A stretch of DNA of 64,000 nucleotides. Source: Rathayibacter rathayi (lineage in GTDB: Bacteria > Actinomycetota > Actinomycetes > Actinomycetales > Microbacteriaceae). The translations under genes were made by a program, and so were the position numbers. Shown here one piece after another: positions 1 to 7,299 of the stretch. Where the stretch lies: positions 1,612,001 to 1,676,000 of the forward strand of contig NZ_CP028129.1 of NCBI RefSeq assembly GCF_004011095.1, given 5' to 3'. Under the pieces are notes generated by a model that saw only the letters and a program-made list of their open reading frames with translations, made no database searches and had not been told where the DNA came from. Numbering within the stretch: the stretch's first letter is position 1; every line of letters starts with the position of its first letter.

Positions 1-2
1 GC

Positions 3-1418
3 TACTGGATCGGTGTGGGGCTCACCCGCAGCCGCCGCTTCCTCGTCATCGAGATCGGCAGCAAGATCACCAGCGAGTGCCTGGTGCTAGACGCATCGGA
101 CCCGACCGGCTCCTTCCGCTCGGTCTGGCCGCGCCGCGAGGGCGTGGAGTACGAGGTGGAGCACGCCGTCATCGACGGGCGCGACCGCTTTCTGATCGTG
201 CACAACGACGGAGCCCTCGACTTCGAGATCGTCGAGGAGCCCGCCGACCTCGCGCTCGACGCCGACGCCCGGGCCCGCGAGCGCCGCGTGGTGGTGCCGC
301 ACCAGGAGGGTCGCCGGATCGAGGGCGTCGATGCCTTCGCCGGACACGTTGTCGTCTCCTACCGCGCCGACGGGGCCACCCGGCTCGGGCTGCTCCGCGA
401 GGACGGCGGCGACGCACGGCTGGAGGAGATCGTCTTCGACGAGCCGCTCTACGACGCGGGCCTGGCCGGGAACCCGGAGTGGGAGCAGACCTCGCTCCGC
501 CTCGCGTACACCTCCTTCGTTACCCCCTCGACCGTGCTCGCGCTCACCGTCGCGACCGGCGAGCGTACCGTCCTCAAGCAGCAGCCGGTGCTCGGCGACT
601 ACGACCCAGCGCTCTACGTGCAGCGGCGGGAGTGGGCGGTCGCCGAGGACGGCACGCGCGTGCCGCTCTCGCTTGTCTGGCGCCGCGACGCCGCCGACCC
701 GGACTCGGCACCGGCGCCCCTCCTTCTCTACGGCTACGGATCGTACGAAGCGAGCATCGACCCGGGCTTCTCGATCGCGCGCCTCTCGCTACTGGACCGG
801 GGGGTCGTCTTCGCGATCGCGCATGTGCGCGGCGGTGGAGAGATGGGCCGCTCCTGGTATGAGAACGGGAAGACGCTGACCAAGCGGACGACCTTCACCG
901 ACTTCGTCTCGGCGGCGCGGCACCTGGTCGACGCAGGGTTCACCACCCCGCAGCGGCTGGTCGCGCAGGGCGGATCGGCCGGCGGCCTACTGATGGGCGC
1001 GGTCGCGAACCTCGCCCCGGAGGCGTTCGCCGGGATCCTCGCGCAGGTGCCGTTCGTCGACGCGCTCACGTCGATCCTCGATCCGTCGCTGCCGCTGACG
1101 GTGATCGAGTGGGACGAGTGGGGCGACCCGCTGCACGACGCCGAGGTGTACGCCTACATGAAGTCGTACTCGCCGTACGAGAACGTGCGGGAGGATGTGC
1201 AGTACCCGCGGATCCTCGCAACGACGAGCCTGAACGACACCCGGGTGCTCTACGTGGAGCCGGCGAAGTGGGTGGCGCGACTGCGCGAGGTCGGTGCTCC
1301 CGCTCTGCTGCGCACGGAGATGACGGCAGGGCACGGCGGAGTCAGCGGGCGCTACGAGCGCTGGCGCGAGATCGCGTTCGAGTACGCCTGGATGCTGGAC
1401 GTGCTCGGCCTGGCCTGA
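3..1418 (+). CDS. ptrB: Oligopeptidase B (S9 prolyl oligopeptidase family), 5' end outside window
   Basis: Cytosolic serine peptidase that cleaves short peptides after basic residues. The reading frame is open from the first bases, so the N-terminal part of the beta-propeller lies upstream of the window; about 471 codons remain. The C-terminal alpha/beta-hydrolase domain is complete: nucleophile elbow GGSAGG (Ser codon 975-977), catalytic Asp in LNDTRV (codon 1236-1238) and His in AGHGG (codon 1332-1334). The HVRGGGEMGRSWYENGK stretch before the elbow is typical of oligopeptidase B. It ends 84 bp before the next gene. The family is certain; substrate preference is inferred from the family. 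Confidence 0.93.
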   Translation, partial: YWIGVGLTRSRRFLVIEIGSKITSECLVLDASDPTGSFRSVWPRREGVEYEVEHAVIDGRDRFLIVHNDGALDFEIVEEPADLALDADARARERRVVVPHQEGRRIEGVDAFAGHVVVSYRADGATRLGLLREDGGDARLEEIVFDEPLYDAGLAGNPEWEQTSLRLAYTSFVTPSTVLALTVATGERTVLKQQPVLGDYDPALYVQRREWAVAEDGTRVPLSLVWRRDAADPDSAPAPLLLYGYGSYEASIDPGFSIARLSLLDRGVVFAIAHVRGGGEMGRSWYENGKTLTKRTTFTDFVSAARHLVDAGFTTPQRLVAQGGSAGGLLMGAVANLAPEAFAGILAQVPFVDALTSILDPSLPLTVIEWDEWGDPLHDAEVYAYMKSYSPYENVREDVQYPRILATTSLNDTRVLYVEPAKWVARLREVGAPALLRTEMTAGHGGVSGRYERWREIAFEYAWMLDVLGLA

Positions 1419-1502
1419 TCGGGCGGCTCGGCCTGGGCGCCGCAAGCCCCTCCACCCGCCGTCAGCGGCCAGTAGGGTCGGGGTGCCGACGGAGGGAAGA
1501 GC

Positions 1503-2876
1503 ATGAGCGCAGGCCTGTCGATCGACCGAATCGCCGCATGGGTGGCGGATCAGAGATGGTACGCGAGTAAAGGGCGGCGCCCCGAGCTGGAGGTCCGCGG
1601 CGCCTGGTCGCTGCACCCCGGAGACGCGGAGGTGGTGGACCACCTTTTCCTCGACCGGGCCGGAACCAGCCCGGTCCTCTACCAGGTGCCGGTGACGGTG
1701 CATGCGGCTCCTGTGGCCGGCCTCGAGGACGCCCTCGTCTACTCCGACGACGCGCACTGGGTGTACGACGCACCGCGCGACCCGGTCTTCTCCCGCGCTC
1801 TGCTCGCCATGATCGGCGACGACCTCCGCTCCGACGAGGACGGCGCCCACGGTGGCGCGCGTGCGCAGGGGCACCGGCAGCCGGGAGCCGTGATCGGTGA
1901 GTTCGAGTCCTCGAAGGTCCTCAGCGGCGAGCAGTCGAACACCTCGGTGATCATCCGCACGACCGCAGACGACGGATCCGCCGCGACGCCGGTGATCGTA
2001 AAGGTGTTCCGCGCCCTGCACCACGGCGACAACCCGGACGTGACCGTCCAGTCGGCCCTCAACGCCGCCGGCAGCGCCCTCGTCCCACCCGTGATCGGCA
2101 CTGTGACCGGCGAGTGGGACGATGAGGGCGAGGAGACGGGTCGTGCCTTCGGTCACCTCGCCTTTGCGCAGGAGTTCCTCCCCGGCGTGCAGGACGCCTG
2201 GCGCGTCGCCCTCGAAGCGGCCGCCGCCGACTCCGACTTCACCGGCCCCGCCCGCGAGCTGGGCCGTGCCACCGCCGAGGTGCACGCGACGCTCGCCGAG
2301 GTCATGCCGACCGAGGACACCACGTCCGGGGTCGTCGAGCGGATGGTCGCGACCATGCGTCGAAGGCTGCGCATCGCGTCGGCCGAGGTCCCCGTCATCG
2401 CTGAGGACTCGGAGGCGATCGAGGCCGTGTTCAGCGCCGCCGAGGGCGCGCCGTGGCCGCGGCTCCAGCGCATCCACGGCGACTACCACCTCGGCCAGGT
2501 GCTCTCGGTGCCCGGCCGCGGCTGGGTGCTGCTGGACTTCGAGGGCGAGCCGCTGAGGCCGATGCACGAGCGTCGGTTGCCGGATGTGGCGCTGCGCGAC
2601 GTCGCCGGGATGCTGCGCTCTTTCGACTACGCGGCGGGAGCGCACGAGCAGGCCGAGCCGGGCTCCTCCCGGGCGGCCTGGGCGGCTGCAAGTCGTGCCG
2701 CCTTCCTCGATGGGTACACCGAGCGAGCTGGCGACGCGGTCACCGCGCACCGGGCGGTCCTCGACGCTTTCGAACTTGACAAGGCCGTCTACGAGGCGAT
2801 CTACGAGGCCCGCAACCGGCCAGAGTGGCTGTCGATCCCGGTCGCCGCGGTGCAGCGCCTCGCCGGACGCTCGTAG
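1503..2876 (+). CDS. mak: Maltokinase (aminoglycoside-phosphotransferase fold)
   Basis: Predicted to phosphorylate maltose to maltose 1-phosphate with ATP, feeding the GlgE alpha-glucan/trehalose pathway. The 457-residue protein opens with an N-terminal cap carrying the hallmark WVADQRWYASKGR. The kinase part has the catalytic HGDYHLGQVL (near residue 325) and the metal-binding LDFEGEP (near residue 347), both standard for actinobacterial Mak/Pep2 proteins. The ATG at 1503 follows a strong GGAGGGAAGA ribosome site, and a TAGGGT box at 1473-1478 is a likely -10. No treS or glgE is visible in this window, so the pathway link is family knowledge only. Confidence 0.85.
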   Translation: MSAGLSIDRIAAWVADQRWYASKGRRPELEVRGAWSLHPGDAEVVDHLFLDRAGTSPVLYQVPVTVHAAPVAGLEDALVYSDDAHWVYDAPRDPVFSRALLAMIGDDLRSDEDGAHGGARAQGHRQPGAVIGEFESSKVLSGEQSNTSVIIRTTADDGSAATPVIVKVFRALHHGDNPDVTVQSALNAAGSALVPPVIGTVTGEWDDEGEETGRAFGHLAFAQEFLPGVQDAWRVALEAAAADSDFTGPARELGRATAEVHATLAEVMPTEDTTSGVVERMVATMRRRLRIASAEVPVIAEDSEAIEAVFSAAEGAPWPRLQRIHGDYHLGQVLSVPGRGWVLLDFEGEPLRPMHERRLPDVALRDVAGMLRSFDYAAGAHEQAEPGSSRAAWAAASRAAFLDGYTERAGDAVTAHRAVLDAFELDKAVYEAIYEARNRPEWLSIPVAAVQRLAGRS

Positions 2877-2886
2877 GGTGAGAGGC

Positions 2887-3039
2887 ATGAGCGACGACAG
2901 CGATGGCACCGACGACAAGAAGCCCCTCGACCCGCTGAGCGATTTCAGCATCCCGGGCGACACCGACCTACACACGACTGGCGACGCTTCGGGCGCCGAC
3001 GGTGAGAAGGTCGCGGAGCCCGGAGCCGACGAGGACTGA
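2887..3039 (+). CDS. Small acidic protein of unknown function (50 aa)
   Basis: A 50-residue, very acidic Asp/Gly/Glu-rich peptide beginning MSDDSDGTDDKK. It starts 10 bp after the maltokinase stop. A TAGGGT sequence at 2874-2879, overlapping that stop codon, lies 7 nt upstream of the ATG and could be a -10 box giving a leaderless mRNA. No domain, signal peptide or membrane segment is visible. Composition and codon bias look coding, and its position fits a short accessory reading frame, but I do not recognise a family. Confidence 0.55.
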   Translation: MSDDSDGTDDKKPLDPLSDFSIPGDTDLHTTGDASGADGEKVAEPGADED

Positions 3040-3089
3040 CGGGCCCGGGAGGCGGTCCGCATCGCTCGGGGTGGGTCTGGATCGGCGCG

Positions 3090-3880
3090 CTACTCGACCA
3101 GCGTGGTTCGCGAGCCGGGATGGTCGAGGAGGCGCCTCAGCGCCCGCAGAGGCGCGGCAGCCAGCCGACGAACGGTACGCGGTGGAAGGGAGTCGTGCGC
3201 GCTCCACTGCGCCACCGGCTCCGCGCCCGGGAAGGAGCGCCGCGTCCACGCGATCAGGTCCTCCACCGCCTCCGAGGTGACCGGCCGACGCCCCACCGGA
3301 TGGCCGTTGCCGCCGACGAGCAGGCGACGTTCCCCCTCGCTCTCGGCATCGCGCACCGAGCGCGATGGCTCATCGACCGAGAGGTACATCCCGTCGGGGA
3401 TCACCGCGTCGGTGTGGAACGCGATCGCGGATGACCGCAGCGCGGCGCGCTTGGCGAGGTAGAGACCGCGGTCCAGGATCGGCGCGCCCGTGAGCAGGTA
3501 GGCGCGGTCCCCCGTCACCGGTCCGGCGCTGGTGCGCACCTGCACGGGGGCAGTGGCGCGCATGCCGAGGGCGCGCACACCCTGCACCAGAGTGTCGCCA
3601 GCGGCGCGGAAGTCGGCGGCGAGCGCGGTGAGACGTCCATCGGGTCGAACTGGGCCTGGTCGTCGAGCGCGACCGCGACCGTGCTGGGGAACGGGACGTC
3701 GAGCTCGCCGACGAGCCGGGTCGCGAGGCCGAAGCGGCGAGCGGTGGCGTGCTCCTTCAGCACGGCGTCCGCTCCCTCGGGCGTCTGCGCGTAGCTGGAG
3801 GCGGTGCGCCGTTGCACGGGCACACCGGCGCTCTCGCAGAAGTCGATCAGCCAACGGAAGCCCGCCCATCCGGGTCCTCA
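3090..3880 (-). pseudogene. Remnant of FAD-dependent (DAO-type, possibly Rieske) oxidoreductase
   Basis: Recognisable internal part of a DAO-family FAD oxidoreductase. The 5' piece (3880 to about 3635) reads GFRWLIDFCESAGVPVQRR then LDDQAQFDPMDV in one frame. The continuation TALAADFRAAGDTLVQGV, LLTGAPILDRGLY, DGMYLSVDEPSRS, RLLVGGNGHPVG is in another frame. The two join if one C is restored near 3631-3636. The N-terminal GxGxxG dinucleotide-binding part is missing (an in-frame TGA sits at 3878-3880). Homology stops after AQWSAHD at about 3192, so the C-terminal half and any Rieske domain are gone. With both ends lost plus a frameshift, this is a dead gene rather than a sequencing artefact. 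Confidence 0.75.
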
Positions 3881-4037
3881 TTACTCAGGGGCCGCACGGC
3901 CCGCGAGCGACGCTACCCGGAGCCTTGGACATCCGCAGGCGTGGTTCGAGTCGCTCCTCCGAACGTACTCACCGTGCCGGATTCCACCCGCGCACCGCAC
4001 AGAGACGTCGCCTGCACAGGAACGCAATTCTCAGGGC

Positions 4038-4703
4038 ATGCCTCTCGCTCTTGTGACCGGCGCTGCGCGCGCGAACAGCATCGCCGCCGGCATCGTGCCT
4101 CGCCTAACCAAGGACGGCTGGACCGTCGTGACCAGCGACCTTCACGCAGGCGATATCCCCTGCGACCTGTCGACCGCAGAGGGCCCGGCGACGCTCGTCA
4201 CCGAAGTCTCGAGCAGGTACGGGCCGATTGAGGCCTTAGTTCTCAGCCATGCTCACGACGTGGAATCGGGGATCCTCGACACCACCGCCGAGAGCGTGGA
4301 CCAGCACTTCGCCGTCAACGCCCGCGCGTCCCTGCTTCTCATCGCCGCATTCGCCCGGCAAAGTGGAGAAAGGGGAGGTGCGATCGTCGCCTTCACCAGC
4401 GACCACACAACCGGGAACCTCCCCTACGGCGCCTCCAAGGGAGCGCTCGACCGCATCGTCATCTCCGCTGCCCGTGAGCTCGGCCCCCTTCGCATTTCCG
4501 CGAACGTCGTGAACCCCGGGCCGATCGACACCGGCTGGATAGACGACTCTCTCCGAGCGGCCCTCACCACTCAGCACCCGCTCGGACGACTCGGCACCCC
4601 GACCGACATCGCCGCCGTCGTCGCCTTCCTCCTGTCCGCGGAGGGCAGATGGATGACCGGCCAGCTCCTCACCGCCGATGGCGGATTCTCGGCACGACTC
4701 TGA
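4038..4703 (+). CDS. Short-chain dehydrogenase/reductase (FabG-like)
   Basis: NAD(P)-dependent SDR of 221 residues. It has an N-terminal TGAARANSIAAGI nucleotide-binding loop, the YGASK active-site pair (Tyr130, Lys134) and the C-terminal NPGPIDTGW and DIAAVVAFLLS...GQLLTADGG motifs. The usual NNAG is replaced by SHAH, and the candidate catalytic Ser (FTSDH) lies only 9 residues before the Tyr instead of the usual 12-13. The ATG at 4038 is preceded only by a weak CAGGG. It stands alone between a pseudogene and corA. The substrate is unknown; FabG-type ketoacyl reduction is only the nearest analogy. Confidence 0.85.
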   Translation: MPLALVTGAARANSIAAGIVPRLTKDGWTVVTSDLHAGDIPCDLSTAEGPATLVTEVSSRYGPIEALVLSHAHDVESGILDTTAESVDQHFAVNARASLLLIAAFARQSGERGGAIVAFTSDHTTGNLPYGASKGALDRIVISAARELGPLRISANVVNPGPIDTGWIDDSLRAALTTQHPLGRLGTPTDIAAVVAFLLSAEGRWMTGQLLTADGGFSARL

Positions 4704-4825
4704 CCCGCTGCAGGATCATCACGCTTCCCAGACGAAAGTGTCCACCGCGCGGGCGGCGATGCGACGACGAGCACCACTGCCGTCTCTCTGGCGACCATCG
4801 CGCAGCTGACAGGCGGCTCAGACAC

Positions 4826-5959
4826 TCAGAGCCAGCCCCAGCGCGTGAACAGCCGGTGCAGGACCACGCTCGAAGCGACCATTGCCGCGAGCGACGCCGG
4901 ATAGCCCCAGGCGACGTGCAGCTCGGGCATCACGTCGAAATTCATCCCGTAGATGCTCGAAATCATGGTCGGCGCGAAGAAGATGGCCGCCCAGGCCGAA
5001 ATCCGCTTGACCTCGTCGTTCTGCTGGTTGCCCACCTCCGCCAGCTTCTTCATGTCCTCGTTCTGGCGCTGAGCGACGAGGGTCGCGTTCACGGCCAGAA
5101 TCTCGCGGAGCGTCGTGCGGAAACCGTCGACCCGCTCGGTGACCAGCGCGACGTGATCGGCGACGTCGCGGATGTAGCGGCGCAGCTCCACATCCGACTG
5201 GAACACCTCGAAGTCGGTGACGAGCCGGGTGAGCATGCCGGTCAGGGGAGCGACCGCGCGCTGGAAGTCGAGCACCTCCTGGCTGAGCTCGTAGATGCGG
5301 CGGGACACCGCCGGGTCGCCCTCGAAGACCTGCGCCTCGATCTCGTCGATGTCGTTTTCAAGCCCCGCAACCACGGGCGAGTACTGATCCACCACGGCGT
5401 CGAGGATCGCGTAGAGCACAGCGACCGGGCCGACGCGCAGCAGCTCCGGGTCGGCCTCCATCCGCCGGCGCACCAGCGAGAGGTCGGGCTTCTCGGAGTG
5501 GCGGACCGTGACGACGAAGTTCGCGCCGACGAACAGGTGCAGCTCGCCGAAGTCGACCTCCTCGCGCTGGTCGGAGTAGCTGGCAGCGCGCAGAACGACG
5601 AACATGTCGCTGCCGTAGCGCTCGAGCTTGGGCCGCTGGTGCGCGCTGATCGCGTCCTCGAGGGCGAGCGGATGCATCGAGAATTCGTCCTCAAGCGCCG
5701 CCAGCTCGGCCGCATTCGGCCGGTAGAGGCCGATCCACGCCATCGCGTCCGGCAGCTTCTGCAGGGCGGCGAGCGCCTCCGGGATGCTGCTCGGTGAGAC
5801 GACCCGGTGGCCGTCCTGGTAGATCGCGTTGTCGACGGTGCTGGTGCGCGCCGGCTCGTCGTCCGGGCGGATTCGCTGGATCGGTGCGGTGTCCTCGGCG
5901 GCCGCACGGGTGCGCGAGCCCAGCCCGAGGATCGTCGCGGGGACGCGGGGTAGCTTCAC
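4826..5959 (-). CDS. corA: CorA-type magnesium/cobalt transporter
   Basis: Homopentameric inner-membrane Mg2+ channel of the CorA family. The protein has a long cytoplasmic alpha/beta plus helical-funnel domain (HPLALEDAISAHQRPK and following). Two C-terminal membrane helices surround the signature YGMNF, followed by the periplasmic-loop MPELHVAWGYP. The GTG start at 5959 is chosen because GAGGAGAAG sits just upstream; this gives 377 aa, normal for the family. An ATG 72 nt further upstream is in frame but has no better ribosome site. It is transcribed divergently from sbcD across 191 bp that hold a tandem repeat. Confidence 0.93.
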   Translation of the reverse strand: MKLPRVPATILGLGSRTRAAAEDTAPIQRIRPDDEPARTSTVDNAIYQDGHRVVSPSSIPEALAALQKLPDAMAWIGLYRPNAAELAALEDEFSMHPLALEDAISAHQRPKLERYGSDMFVVLRAASYSDQREEVDFGELHLFVGANFVVTVRHSEKPDLSLVRRRMEADPELLRVGPVAVLYAILDAVVDQYSPVVAGLENDIDEIEAQVFEGDPAVSRRIYELSQEVLDFQRAVAPLTGMLTRLVTDFEVFQSDVELRRYIRDVADHVALVTERVDGFRTTLREILAVNATLVAQRQNEDMKKLAEVGNQQNDEVKRISAWAAIFFAPTMISSIYGMNFDVMPELHVAWGYPASLAAMVASSVVLHRLFTRWGWL

Positions 5960-6081
5960 GACCTTCTCCTCATGCTCGACCGACGCCCTATTGTGCACCC
6001 CCGGATGAACGGCAGGTGTCCGCTGCGCCACCGGTGTCGGAGGCTCTCACTAGCCTGGAGTCACTCCCGGACGACACAGAT

Positions 6082-6150
6082 AGAGACGACCCGGAAGAGA
6101 CGACCCAAAAGAGACGACCCAAAAGAGACAACACAGAAGAGAGGACGACC
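6082..6150 (+). repeat. Five-copy 14-bp tandem repeat ending at the sbcD start codon
   Basis: Units of 14 bp (consensus AGAGACGACCCAAA) lie at 6082-6095, 6096-6109, 6110-6123 and, diverged, at 6124-6137, with a 13-nt partial unit at 6138-6150 abutting the sbcD GTG. The last unit supplies AGAGAGGA, the likely ribosome site. The purine-rich composition stands out from the surrounding GC-rich sequence. Confidence 0.85.
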
Positions 6151-7299
6151 GTGAAGCTGCTGCACACCTCCGACTGGCACATCGGCCGCACCTTCCACGG
6201 GCACTCCACCGTGGCCGCGCTCGCGACGGTGCTCGAGGCCCTGGTCGAGACGGTGCGCGCCGAGCAGGTCGACGCGGTGCTGGTCGCCGGAGACGTCTTC
6301 GACTCCGCTGTGCCCGCCGCCGAGCACTACACGGTGCTCACCCGCATCCTCGAGGCGATCCGCGCGGCCGGGGCGGACGTCGTGCTGACCAGCGGCAACC
6401 ACGACTCCCCCGCCCGGCTCGGCTTCCAGGCGGGGCTGCTGCGTACCGCGGGCGTGCATGTGCTCACCGATCCGGAGGCCTACGCCGAGCCGGTCGTGCT
6501 CCGCGACGCATCCGGTCTCGAGGTGGGCGTGCACGGCATCCCCTTCCTTGAGCCGGCGCTCTACCGCCACCGGCACCCGGAGGAGCCGCTGCGGCGCCAC
6601 GAGGACGTGCTCGCTTTCGCGATGCGCCGGGTCCGTGCCGCCGCTGAGGCCGCCGGTCGGCCCTGGATCGTGCTCGCGCACTGCTTCGCGGTCGGGGCGC
6701 CGGCCGCGGTGCTCGAGCGCGACATCACAGCGGGCGGGCTCGACTACGTCTCGGTCGAGCACTTCGCCGCCGCCGACTATGCAGCGCTCGGGCACATCCA
6801 CGGGCGGGCCCAACTCACGCCGAGCGTGCGGTACTCCGGGGCGCCGCTGCACTACTCGTTCGGCGAGGCCGCGAAGCCGCGCGGCGCCTGGCTGGTGACG
6901 ATCGGAGCCGACGGGCTGGAGGGCGTCGAGTGGTCGCCGCTCCCAGTGCCGCGCCGGTTGAGCGTGATCGAGGGCGAGTTGGAGCAGCTGCTGCGCGATC
7001 CGTCGCTCGCCGAGGTAGAGGGCGACTGGGTGTCGGCGGTGCTGACGGATCCCCTACGCCCGCTCGAGGCGATGGCGCGCCTGCAGTCGCGCTTCCCGGG
7101 CTGCGCGACGCTGGAGCACCGGCCTCCGCACGCCGCCGCCAAGCTGCGGGCCTACGCCGAGCGGGTCCGCGGGCGCAGCGACGTCGATGTCGTCGACGAC
7201 TTCCTCGCGCATGTCCGGGACGGCCACGGCGCCACCGCCGTCGAGCGTGCCCTCACCCTGGACGCTCTCGCAGCGGTCGACGCCGAGGCTCTGCGGTGA
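6151..7299 (+). CDS. sbcD: Exonuclease subunit SbcD (Mre11-like nuclease)
   Basis: Mn2+-dependent nuclease subunit of the SbcCD complex, which opens hairpins and trims DNA ends. The 382-residue protein shows the metallophosphoesterase motifs in order: DWHIG (Asp8, His10), AGDVFD, SGNHDSP, AHCF and GHIHG. The capping domain follows from about residue 260. The GTG at 6151 is chosen because homology (KLLHTSDWHIG) begins there and AGAGAGGA lies upstream. The stop overlaps the sbcC start by 4 nt (GTGA), so the two subunits are probably translationally coupled. Confidence 0.96.
   Translation: MKLLHTSDWHIGRTFHGHSTVAALATVLEALVETVRAEQVDAVLVAGDVFDSAVPAAEHYTVLTRILEAIRAAGADVVLTSGNHDSPARLGFQAGLLRTAGVHVLTDPEAYAEPVVLRDASGLEVGVHGIPFLEPALYRHRHPEEPLRRHEDVLAFAMRRVRAAAEAAGRPWIVLAHCFAVGAPAAVLERDITAGGLDYVSVEHFAAADYAALGHIHGRAQLTPSVRYSGAPLHYSFGEAAKPRGAWLVTIGADGLEGVEWSPLPVPRRLSVIEGELEQLLRDPSLAEVEGDWVSAVLTDPLRPLEAMARLQSRFPGCATLEHRPPHAAAKLRAYAERVRGRSDVDVVDDFLAHVRDGHGATAVERALTLDALAAVDAEALR

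Noticed and set aside
987..3062. Long antisense open frame (691 codons) across oligopeptidase B and maltokinase
   Set aside because: High-GC shadow: no domain, His/Arg/Gly-rich translation, and both opposite-strand genes have clear catalytic motifs.
6082..6150. CRISPR-like array upstream of sbcD
   Set aside because: Units are direct tandem copies of 14 bp without spacers, and there are no cas genes.
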